Shown one piece after another: positions 1-6,358 of a DNA stretch of 7,749 nt; the stretch's first letter is position 1; each line of letters begins with the position of its first letter. The stretch is from Candidatus Woesearchaeota archaeon (GTDB taxonomy: Archaea > Nanobdellota > Nanobdellia > Woesearchaeales > GW2011-AR9). Position numbers and translations under genes: made by a program. The DNA is taken from NCBI GenBank assembly GCA_016213985.1, contig JACRPJ010000094.1, forward strand, positions 1 to 7,749, read 5' to 3'. The notes beneath the pieces are model-generated. The model worked only from the letters and a program-made list of their open reading frames with translations. It was not told the origin of the DNA and did not search any database.

Positions 1-22
1 AATAAACCTTTCTTGGTTAAGG

Positions 23-62
23 GAGAAATACTTATATAGTTTAGCTATAATCTAAAAGAGGA
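23..62 (+). promoter_or_regulatory. Archaeal-type promoter and RBS of the first surface gene
   Basis: A TATA-box-like TTATATA lies at 32-38, preceded by a purine/A-rich BRE-like GAGAAAT at 23-29. Transcription would be expected about 25 bases downstream, near position 60. A Shine-Dalgarno-like GAGG at 58-61 sits 8 bases before the ATG at 70. The predicted transcript start nearly coincides with this GAGG, so either transcription starts a few bases earlier or the leader is very short. The TATA box and spacing are seen directly; promoter activity is inferred. Confidence 0.55.
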
Positions 63-69
63 AGAGACA

Positions 70-1503
70 ATGTGGGATAGAAATTTAGGTAAAAAAGGCC
101 AGGTGACCGTGTTTATTATATTGGGGATTCTTATTTTTGCCTTGTTTGTTGTTGCACTTTATCTTTTAAGCAATTCTCAAAATCAGAAACTTGAAGAAAA
201 AACTTATTTTGGTGCTACTCCAATAGTCCAATTTGTAGAATCATGCATTCAACAATCAATTAAAAAAGCTATTACCTTAAACGCTATTCAAGGAGGATTT
301 AACGACATTAGATACGATAAAGATAAGCAAGAATTATTATCAATACCTTATACTATTTTTTCTCATGACAATTATATTCCATTTTATGTGCCATTCTATG
401 TGGAGTCTTCTGTATTTTTAGCTCCTTCAGAGAAAGAGATAGAACTGCAATTTTCCAAACGGATTAAGCCGTTGATATCAGAATGTTTAGATTTCTCCAA
501 ACTTGAACCTTCTTATGAGATAGAAGCACAAACCGAAAAAATTAATGTTAGCACAGAAATAGTTTCGGAAACGATTACGGTTAATTTATTCTATCCCCTC
601 ACAATAAAAGAAAAAGAGGACGTTAAAGAAATGTACTTTTTCAAAGAAAGTGTCAAGACTGTTTATCCTGTATTATATCAAGCAGCAATAGAATATTCTG
701 AATTACAAAGCGTGAAAGAGAATGAAGTGTGCTTATCCTGCATGCAAGAAATTGCGGACAAGTACAATTTGATGCTGCAATACGCAGAATTTGAGAATTA
801 TGGGGATATTATTTTTAACAAAAACAAAGAGGTTACCACGAATACAGAAATTTTAGCAAATCACACTGCCATGCTGGTTTATCATCTTAGCAAAGAAGAT
901 TTTGGCGGTAAAAATCTTACGTTTATATTCGTTCATTTATTTGACATCCACGATGAATACGCTCATCCAGAGAACAATTTTGAGAGTAAGATACTTCCAG
1001 TATTAGAAGCGGAGGTAGGTGCAGAATTCACTTATCCGATTATGACAGTAGAAGAAGAAATGACTTATTTTGATGATACTGATCTCTTTGAAATAGGTCA
1101 TGATACTGGTTTAATCAAATTCATCCCAAAAGAAGCAGATGTTGGTGAGCATATTATTAAAATTATGGCAGTAGATAAACAGAAAAAAATAAAAAAGGGA
1201 TATTTTGTTTTGAAAATAAAAAAGTTAGAAAAACCAGTAATTGATCCCATCGATTATTTAAATGCAATAGTTGGAGAAGAATTCACTTATCAAGTTAAAG
1301 CTAATGAAGAAGATGCAAAACTATCTTATTTTGATGACACAAACCTGTTTGAAACAAATAAAGAGAATGGATCAATCATATTCACTCCAAAAAAAGAACA
1401 GGTGGGAGAGTATCTAATTAATATCAGTGTTTTCGACGAAAAAGGAAACTTAAATACTGTAGAGATGGCGTTGATCATAGATGATAAATACACGGAAAAA
1501 TAG
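70..1503 (+). CDS. Pilin-like (class III signal) surface protein with two Ig/cadherin-like repeats
   Basis: This is a 477-residue surface-anchored protein of unknown exact role. Residues 8-12 read KKGQV, a class III (archaellin/pilin) signal with a likely prepilin-peptidase cut after Gly10, followed directly by a hydrophobic helix at about 13-33. Such N termini are typical of DPANN surface proteins. The extracellular part has a conserved-looking block (VESC near 56-59, QGGF at 74-77, Cys139) and a CLSC pair at 221-224. Residues about 308-384 and 388-471 form two tandem repeats, each with a GEEFTY-like strand, a YFDDT.LFE segment, TG/NG.I.F.P and VGE..I.I, resembling Ig/cadherin-like (He_PIG-type) modules. 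The next gene starts 4 bases after the stop, so the two are probably co-transcribed. It could be a minor pilin or simply a membrane-anchored adhesin; the sequence does not decide this. Confidence 0.85.
   Translation: MWDRNLGKKGQVTVFIILGILIFALFVVALYLLSNSQNQKLEEKTYFGATPIVQFVESCIQQSIKKAITLNAIQGGFNDIRYDKDKQELLSIPYTIFSHDNYIPFYVPFYVESSVFLAPSEKEIELQFSKRIKPLISECLDFSKLEPSYEIEAQTEKINVSTEIVSETITVNLFYPLTIKEKEDVKEMYFFKESVKTVYPVLYQAAIEYSELQSVKENEVCLSCMQEIADKYNLMLQYAEFENYGDIIFNKNKEVTTNTEILANHTAMLVYHLSKEDFGGKNLTFIFVHLFDIHDEYAHPENNFESKILPVLEAEVGAEFTYPIMTVEEEMTYFDDTDLFEIGHDTGLIKFIPKEADVGEHIIKIMAVDKQKKIKKGYFVLKIKKLEKPVIDPIDYLNAIVGEEFTYQVKANEEDAKLSYFDDTNLFETNKENGSIIFTPKKEQVGEYLINISVFDEKGNLNTVEMALIIDDKYTEK
991..1482 (+). 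repeat. Tandem duplication encoding two Ig/cadherin-like modules
   Basis: Two copies of an approximately 80-codon unit lie in tandem inside the pilin-like gene, at about 991-1221 and 1231-1482. The similarity survives in the DNA: AGAATTCACTTAT occurs at 1023-1035 and again at 1278-1290 (offset 255), and CTTATTTTGATGA occurs at 1064-1076 and 1325-1337 (offset 261). The two offsets differ by 6 bases, so there has been a two-codon indel between the anchors. The identical stretches suggest a fairly recent duplication or gene conversion between the modules. Confidence 0.75.
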
Positions 1504-1507
1504 GAAG

Positions 1508-4390
1508 ATGGTGACTTCATTCAAAAAGAAATGTGTATTAATGATTTTATTAATTATCTTATGCCTAGTCGTATCCATAAATGTCATCGCTCAGGACGCC
1601 GATCTTTTTCCAGAGACGGAATTAGAAAGACTTACCCGAACCAACCCATTAGAAGCTTATAAGAAAGATCCCGAATTTGCTATAGCCTACACAGGAGGCG
1701 TAATTCTTGAAAATTTTGATATCGCTAAAGACTATTTTGCAAAGAATCCACAAGAAATGTTCACTTATACAGAATATGCTCGCTCGTATCTTCTTACAGA
1801 AGGGAAATTTGATAAAAATCTGATGAAACAATATTTATTCGGGTGTAATTTTATAGATAAAAAAGACTTTAATATCGCTAGGAAGTATCTTTCTTCTTCA
1901 AAATTTGGAACAAGTGAAGAAAGAAAAGTTTTCGTGTTATATTATTCAAAATTAGAAAGCCAAAACATTAAAGATAGAAGTATCGCAAAGAACTTCTTTA
2001 CCAATGAAAATGGGAGATACATTAACGAAGAACCAGAAGGTAAAAAATTATTTACTAAATATCTGAAAAGCGAAGGAGTAAATATCCTTGCGATAAACGG
2101 CCCGGTTAAATCATTTGATCGAAAAGGTTTACTTCAGGGTAAAAATGGAGGAGTAAACATAAACGAATTTGTAAAAACGGAAGTGAAAGACAAATATGCA
2201 TTAAAAGTAGAACAGAATGGTGAATTAATACTCGTCTCACAGAAGACTGATGAAAAACTAAAAGAGACAAGAACAAAAATAGAAGAATTGGGCACGAAAT
2301 GGAATAAGGTTACCAAAGAATTAGGATTAGATTTTTTGAATGTTGAACCAGAAACAGTGGAAAAAATATCGGACAAAGTAATTGTTCGTCAGCCCGTGGG
2401 AAATGTCCCTTTTGAAGGATACTTGAAAATGGACCAAGAAAGTGCTAAACTAAAACTAAAAGAAGGATCGATAAAACACGTTGGAGTGAAAGAAGCAGAG
2501 GAAGTTGAGGTAACTAAAGATGGGTTTATTGGTAAATTTAAAGAATTATCCAAGATACAGTTTAAAGAACCATCTTATGTTAACGTTGATGCTGGTTATG
2601 TTTACGAAGAACCAGATGGAATATATAGAAGTATTCCTATCTTGGAGGGATTAGCTACTTCAAAAGGGGAAGTTCCCACTATTGAAAGAATAGATTATGG
2701 TGAATATGAAGGATATACATTTTTTGACGAAAAAAAAGGTAAAGAAATAAAAGTTAACTCTCCGACAATATACAACGAACCAGCAGATATTTCCCTTGCA
2801 GGTAATTTTAATATTGAAGATTATAATGCTATAGATACAAAAAGACATATCATCGTTTCACCAAATTCAGCAAGAGGAAAAGTGTTATCTTTAAATGGAG
2901 TGTATATTTATCCCGATAAGATTTATTACACTCCTATCTATCTACCAAACCAAGAAATCCCTGAAGAAGAATTGAGTGATCGATTTGTAAAATTTGATAG
3001 CAAGAGTATTGTTGTTTCCGGTAAAGATAATGGTATTATACTTAATCCTTCCGCTTTAATTAAGAATGAGTTTGCCGCTACAGGAAAAACGAATTCATTA
3101 ATAGATTTCCCGGAAAGAGGTTATTTCGCAAAAGGAGATGCCTCCGAGAATGGAAAGAGTGAAGAAGATATTAATAATGTTCAGAAAATTGTTGGTGCAA
3201 AAGTAACGGGCATTTATGATCAGCAGACCTATAACAAAGTTAGAGAATGGCAAAAAAATCAAAAATTAGATGGAAAACAAATCTCCGTGGATGGCCTATT
3301 TGGAAAACAATCCCTTCAAGCACATCTTCAAAATAACGAAGGAAATATTGCAATTAGTACTTATAACGATTTTCATAAAGGAAAAATCTCCGCGGAACAG
3401 GGTAAAATAAAAATAGAAAATTCTGGAATTACCAGAACCCAAGTTGGCAAGAAAATTTACAATACTTATGAAACTTCGCCAAGCGATCCTAAAACTACCA
3501 CCAAAACAACACCAAAAAAAAAAAATGAGTTATCTCAAGTTGTTGGTCTTGACCCGAGTAAAAAAGACATTACTCTAGACTATGAAATTAAAACCAGCGA
3601 TATGGTTTTTCCTAATGAACTAAAAGATAGTCCAAAATTAGATAATCAGGTGCTTACTTCTTATTTTCAATTTGACAGAAAAGCAATTTACCAACAAACT
3701 AATAATTTCATTGACACTTTAGTTAATCCTGAGTTAATAAAAAACGGAGTGGAGATAAATCCTAAATTTGAAGATATGGCCGATGACGGAAAAATTAAGA
3801 TGTTATATCTCGCGGGAAAAAGTAATGAAGGTGATGGTGTGATACTAGACCACGACACTAATATTTTAATTCCAGAAACAGGAGAACCACAAAAACCACC
3901 TAAAGAGAAGATATATACTAAAAAACTTAAAACGAAAGGGGGACAAGAAGTAGAAGTGGAAGTAGATGTTGTTTACAACCAAGAGCAATTCCAAAAAATA
4001 TATGAAAGTGGTGACGTAGATATAGTCCATGTTAGTAGTCATTCTAATTCTTGGAGAACTCAACGTCTTTATCTTGGACCATATCAAGAAATTACAAAGG
4101 GAGAAAGATACTTTTCTACTCTAGATTTAAAGAATAAGTTGAAAGGTAAAACTTTTCATAAACCAGAACTTATCAGCATAAGGTCGTGTGTTGCTACAAA
4201 GAGAGTATTACCTGGATTCAAAGAACTCCAGAAAGGTGTGGAAACAAATTATATCGTAGCCAAAGGAAAACCAACTCAAGATATAGGCACAACTATTCTT
4301 GGAGGAGTATTATCTGGAAAAAGTCCAGAAGAAATAACTGCGATTGCAAATGCAGAGCAACAAGGACCTATTTTTATCACAGTTCAATAA
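1508..4390 (+). CDS. Secreted multidomain protein: peptidoglycan-binding-like domain plus C-terminal CHAT/caspase-like domain
   Basis: This is a large exported protein of 960 residues. I prefer the ATG at 1508 because it gives a clean Sec signal peptide: basic MVTSFKKK, a hydrophobic core at about 9-25, and a VIA|QD cleavage site after Ala28. An in-frame ATG at 1481 would overlap the previous gene and add nine hydrophilic residues. After an alpha-helical region (about 35-150) and a beta-rich middle (about 280-545), residues 552-608 match the PG_binding_1 pattern (VQK..G..VTG.YD..T...V..WQ, then VDG.FG..S..A). A Pro/Thr/Lys linker at about 656-673 leads to a C-terminal domain (about 763-960). 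There a hydrophobic strand ends in HVSSHS (His841, His845) and, 49 residues on, another ends in ISIRSC (Cys894). This is the His/Cys layout of clan CD peptidases (caspase/CHAT), with Ser replacing the usual Gly after the catalytic His. Protease activity is inferred. Confidence 0.8.
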   Translation: MVTSFKKKCVLMILLIILCLVVSINVIAQDADLFPETELERLTRTNPLEAYKKDPEFAIAYTGGVILENFDIAKDYFAKNPQEMFTYTEYARSYLLTEGKFDKNLMKQYLFGCNFIDKKDFNIARKYLSSSKFGTSEERKVFVLYYSKLESQNIKDRSIAKNFFTNENGRYINEEPEGKKLFTKYLKSEGVNILAINGPVKSFDRKGLLQGKNGGVNINEFVKTEVKDKYALKVEQNGELILVSQKTDEKLKETRTKIEELGTKWNKVTKELGLDFLNVEPETVEKISDKVIVRQPVGNVPFEGYLKMDQESAKLKLKEGSIKHVGVKEAEEVEVTKDGFIGKFKELSKIQFKEPSYVNVDAGYVYEEPDGIYRSIPILEGLATSKGEVPTIERIDYGEYEGYTFFDEKKGKEIKVNSPTIYNEPADISLAGNFNIEDYNAIDTKRHIIVSPNSARGKVLSLNGVYIYPDKIYYTPIYLPNQEIPEEELSDRFVKFDSKSIVVSGKDNGIILNPSALIKNEFAATGKTNSLIDFPERGYFAKGDASENGKSEEDINNVQKIVGAKVTGIYDQQTYNKVREWQKNQKLDGKQISVDGLFGKQSLQAHLQNNEGNIAISTYNDFHKGKISAEQGKIKIENSGITRTQVGKKIYNTYETSPSDPKTTTKTTPKKKNELSQVVGLDPSKKDITLDYEIKTSDMVFPNELKDSPKLDNQVLTSYFQFDRKAIYQQTNNFIDTLVNPELIKNGVEINPKFEDMADDGKIKMLYLAGKSNEGDGVILDHDTNILIPETGEPQKPPKEKIYTKKLKTKGGQEVEVEVDVVYNQEQFQKIYESGDVDIVHVSSHSNSWRTQRLYLGPYQEITKGERYFSTLDLKNKLKGKTFHKPELISIRSCVATKRVLPGFKELQKGVETNYIVAKGKPTQDIGTTILGGVLSGKSPEEITAIANAEQQGPIFITVQ
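3161..3331 (+). other. Peptidoglycan-binding-like (PG_binding_1) domain
   Basis: Residues 552-608 of the 960-residue protein show the three-helix PG_binding_1 signature. First comes VQKIVGAKVTGIYDQQT, then a helix with VREWQKNQ, then VDGLFGKQSLQAH. In the family the G.YD..T, V..WQ and G..G..T/S positions are the diagnostic ones. The domain typically binds murein or related wall polymers. In an archaeon without murein the ligand is unknown. Confidence 0.75.
3514..3525 (+). repeat. 12-A homopolymer inside the linker of the CHAT-like protein
   Basis: Twelve consecutive A residues encode the end of Pro669, Lys670-Lys672 and most of Asn673 in a Thr/Pro/Lys-rich linker between the wall-binding-like and CHAT-like domains. 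The reading frame is intact as given. A run this long is a likely site of polymerase slippage or sequencing error, and any one-base change would remove the C-terminal domain. Confidence 0.9.
3800..4387 (+). other. CHAT/caspase-like (clan CD) domain with His845/Cys894
   Basis: The last ~200 residues follow the CHAT/caspase order. An opening strand (MLYLAG at 765-770) precedes a helix and the strand DVDIVHVSSHS, which carries His841 and His845. A Leu-rich stretch and a helix (STLDLKNKL) come next, then ELISIRSC ending in Cys894. The H-to-C distance is 49; in human caspase-1 (His237/Cys285) it is 48. Differences from the consensus are Ser instead of Gly after the second His and RSC in place of the usual A/S-C. 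The assignment rests on motif order and spacing only. Confidence 0.6.
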
Positions 4391-4397
4391 CTGAAAA

Positions 4398-5150
4398 TTA
4401 TGGAGTAATAATCACTAAATCTCCTACTGCCGAAGAATTATACAAATCTATAATCTCTTCATTTAACATTCTCACACATCCAAAAGATCTCGGTAATCCT
4501 ATGGTCCACTGGACATTGTGACTAGTTCCGTGTAAAGCGATATCGTTATAAGGAGATCTTTTCCCAGGAGATTTAACAGAAATAACTCGAGGACCAAGAT
4601 TAACACCATTACTGTATTTTTTTGTAGGTTCATAAACTAATTCTTCCACCCAAAAAATTCCCTCGGGTGTAACTCTATCTTTTCTGTTAAAACCAGCAAT
4701 CGTTCTTTTTTTCCCGATGTGTGCTCCCGTTCCGACGGAATATGTTTTTTTGGTTTCTGTTTCATTTGCCCCAAAATAAAAAGCTTTAAATTTAGATTTA
4801 TTCACTACAATCAGATTAGGTAAGCATTTTTGTGAATTAAATGTAAGACTATAATCTGAAAAAAATTCATCAAAATATTTATCAACAAAATCTTTGGAAA
4901 TATATTTCTCGGGTAATGAAGTGAGCGAGGAGTATAATTGATTTTTGTAGGTTAGAGATGATAATTGACTATCGTCAATAGTTTTATTATTAAAATCAAC
5001 CAACAATTCTAGGGAATTATCCTGTTTATTCTCTGGTTTACTGTCTTCAGGATGAATTGGAGAAGATGTTGAAGGATTTTCTTTTCCTAAAGGGATATAA
5101 CCACAAGATAAAAGAAATAAAGATTCAACCAAAGCTAAAAAGCGTCTCAT
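4398..5150 (-). CDS. L,D-transpeptidase (YkuD family) with lipoprotein-like N terminus
   Basis: This is a 250-residue YkuD-type L,D-transpeptidase. In bacteria these enzymes cross-link peptidoglycan stem peptides or attach proteins to them through an acyl-cysteine intermediate. The N terminus has a short basic start (MRRF), a hydrophobic stretch and LFLLSC, a lipobox-like motif with Cys16, followed by a Pro/Ser/Asp-rich tether. Glu9 inside the hydrophobic stretch is unusual. The catalytic domain spans about 110-250: VVNKSKFKAFYFG, a substrate-loop TPEG at 161-164, LHG with His207, and SFGCVRM with Cys225. The His207-Cys225 spacing of 18 equals that of the M. tuberculosis enzyme LdtMt2 (336/354). 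The usual SHGC is SFGC here. The gene faces the wall-binding-like protein with 7 bases between stops. The fold call is strong; the substrate in an archaeon is unknown. Confidence 0.85.
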   Translation of the reverse strand: MRRFLALVESLFLLSCGYIPLGKENPSTSSPIHPEDSKPENKQDNSLELLVDFNNKTIDDSQLSSLTYKNQLYSSLTSLPEKYISKDFVDKYFDEFFSDYSLTFNSQKCLPNLIVVNKSKFKAFYFGANETETKKTYSVGTGAHIGKKRTIAGFNRKDRVTPEGIFWVEELVYEPTKKYSNGVNLGPRVISVKSPGKRSPYNDIALHGTSHNVQWTIGLPRSFGCVRMLNEEIIDLYNSSAVGDLVIITP

Positions 5151-5182
5151 TTTATAATAGGAGAGACTATGTTCTTTATAAA
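5150..5182 (-). promoter_or_regulatory. TATA-box promoter for a nearly leaderless L,D-transpeptidase transcript
   Basis: TTTATAAA at 5175-5182 is a perfect palindrome and a good archaeal TATA box. Its centre is about 28 bases before the ATG at 5150 on the minus strand, which puts the expected transcript start within a few bases of the start codon. No Shine-Dalgarno site precedes this ATG, which fits leaderless translation. The BRE position (5183-5189 on the minus strand) reads A-rich. This contrasts with the SD-led enzyme genes upstream. Activity is inferred. Confidence 0.55.
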
Positions 5183-5235
5183 CATTTTGGTGATAACTAT
5201 TTACTAATAGTAACGCAACTTTGGAAACTACCCTC

Positions 5236-5862
5236 TCATCTTACTACCAACCTCAACTTCTTTATCCTTTCCTCCGGTCTCTCCGCTTGGGTGACATAAG
5301 AGCCGGAAACAAAGTAATCTGCTCCTGCCCGAGCTGCTTTTTTGACCGTAACCAAATTCATTCCCCCATCCACAATTACTTTAATCTTAGGATTGATTTT
5401 CTTTAAAGCGGCAATCTTTTTCAGGGCTCCCGGAAGAAACCGGCTCCCATAGAACCCCGGATGAACCGTAAGGATTAACAGATAATCGCAATCTGGGAGA
5501 AACGGCTTAATCCGATTAATATTAGTTTCCGGTTTAAGAGCGAAAGCCACTTTTTTCTTCCCTTTTTTCATCCATTTAATATAAGCCGAAACACCTTTAA
5601 TTTCTTCTAGCTGCGGAATAAACAAGTCTACTTTAGTCCAATACTTCTTAATCCACTTTTCCGGATGCTTGACCATCAGGTGCATATTGTACTTAAACTG
5701 CGGACTCAGTTTAAAATTAAAATTCAGTGAATTATTCTTGGCAAACTTTCCATCCACTACATCTAGATGCAGTTCTCTAACTACCTTTTCTAACCTTCTA
5801 AAAGCGGAGTTTAATTCCCGCTGGTTCTTAGCAATAATGGAAGGCAGGATAATTTGTGGCAT
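5236..5862 (-). CDS. rpe: Ribulose-phosphate 3-epimerase
   Basis: Interconverts D-ribulose 5-phosphate and D-xylulose 5-phosphate in the non-oxidative pentose phosphate pathway; cytosolic, metal-dependent TIM barrel. Starting at the ATG at 5862 gives 208 residues, slightly shorter than the usual ~220. This start has AGAGGA 8 bases upstream; a TTG two codons earlier is less likely. Family marks are all present: PSI with Ser8, HLDVVDG with His32 and Asp34, MHLMV with His61, VHPGF at 133-137, VIVDGGM with Asp165, and GADYFVSGSYV near the C terminus for phosphate binding. His32, Asp34, His61 and Asp165 match the metal and acid/base residues of the family. PGFYGSRF replaces the common PGFGGQ. It is the last gene of the operon and begins 2 bases after the rpiB stop. 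Confidence 0.95.
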   Translation of the reverse strand: MPQIILPSIIAKNQRELNSAFRRLEKVVRELHLDVVDGKFAKNNSLNFNFKLSPQFKYNMHLMVKHPEKWIKKYWTKVDLFIPQLEEIKGVSAYIKWMKKGKKKVAFALKPETNINRIKPFLPDCDYLLILTVHPGFYGSRFLPGALKKIAALKKINPKIKVIVDGGMNLVTVKKAARAGADYFVSGSYVTQAERPEERIKKLRLVVR

Positions 5863-5864
5863 AA

Positions 5865-6341
5865 TCAAGTTCCTCTTTCCAGTTTTTTTATTTTATTTAA
5901 TCTACGCATGTGCCGCTCCTCTTTCGAGAAAGAAACGCACAGGAAAGTGTCTAGTAGTTTAGTAGCCTGGGTAAAGGAAAGTCCGGGCATCGGCTCCAAC
6001 GTTTTTCCTCCAGCCAAACAAAGGATATTGGCATTGTTATGCTCTCGGGCACGCTTAGCCGCGATTAAACTACAAGGGGCCACAGCTCGGGCACCGCTGA
6101 TCTTATTAGCAGCAATACACATCCCTTCTGCAGAGCCACAAAGCAGGACACCAAAGCTCTTAGCCGCTACTGCCTTTCTGGCAACCTTTGCCGCAAAGTC
6201 GGGATAATCATCATTCGGATCAAAAACAAGATTACCCAAATCTTGGAAAGCGATTTTTTTCTTTTTCAACCAGGATTTAATCTTTTTTTTCAGTTCAAAA
6301 CCAGCGTGATCCGACCCAAGATATATTTTTTGTCGAGTCAT
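5865..6341 (-). CDS. rpiB: Ribose-5-phosphate isomerase B
   Basis: Interconverts ribose 5-phosphate and ribulose 5-phosphate (RpiB/LacA/LacB family), feeding ribose for nucleotides. The start at the ATG at 6341 (158 residues) is chosen because AGGAGG lies 9 bases upstream (6351-6356); a TTG at 6362 would overlap the aldolase gene. Visible marks are SDHAGF at 10-15, DYPDFA at 45-50, CGSAEGMCIAANK at 68-80 with Cys68 at the position of E. coli Cys66, the REHNNAN.L helix with His101, and the C-terminal RHMRRLNKI phosphate-binding tail. Length is normal for the family. RpiB is bacterial in distribution, whereas most archaea use RpiA, so transfer from bacteria is likely. It lies 17 bases after fba and just before rpe. 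Confidence 0.95.
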   Translation of the reverse strand: MTRQKIYLGSDHAGFELKKKIKSWLKKKKIAFQDLGNLVFDPNDDYPDFAAKVARKAVAAKSFGVLLCGSAEGMCIAANKISGARAVAPCSLIAAKRAREHNNANILCLAGGKTLEPMPGLSFTQATKLLDTFLCVSFSKEERHMRRLNKIKKLERGT

Positions 6342-6350
6342 TTTATCTTT

Positions 6351-6356
6351 CCTCCT
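6351..6356 (-). promoter_or_regulatory. Strong Shine-Dalgarno site fixing the rpiB start
   Basis: On the minus strand the sequence reads AGGAGG, a full anti-SD match, ending 9 bases before the ATG at 6341. It lies directly after the fba stop codon (TGA at 6361-6359). It argues for the ATG start rather than the upstream TTG at 6362. Confidence 0.8.
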
Positions 6357-6358
6357 GA

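Noticed and set aside
5..18. Small inverted repeat AACC...GGTT as a terminator or operator
   Set aside because: A stem of only four pairs, with no T-run after it; expected by chance.
45..50. TATAAT as a bacterial -10 box
   Set aside because: No matching -35 at the right distance, and the surface gene's archaeal features plus the TTATATA at 32-38 explain the region better.
1481..1507. Upstream in-frame ATG at 1481 as start of the large secreted protein
   Set aside because: It overlaps the previous gene by 23 bases, has no SD, and puts nine hydrophilic residues before an otherwise ideal signal peptide that begins at 1508. Still possible, but less likely.
4186..4521. Plus-strand open frame of 111 codons across the convergent gene ends
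   Set aside because: It overlaps the CHAT-like domain in another frame and the transpeptidase on the opposite strand, both with clear motifs; its own translation is Arg/Ser/Tyr-rich with no recognisable pattern.
5863..5868. TTG at 5868 as start of rpe
   Set aside because: The ATG at 5862 has better SD spacing (8 bases from AGAGGA) and the N terminus MPQIILPSI fits the family start.
5854..6207. Plus-strand open frame of 117 codons antisense to rpiB
   Set aside because: Shadow of the higher-G+C rpiB coding sequence; Ala/Leu-rich translation with no motif.
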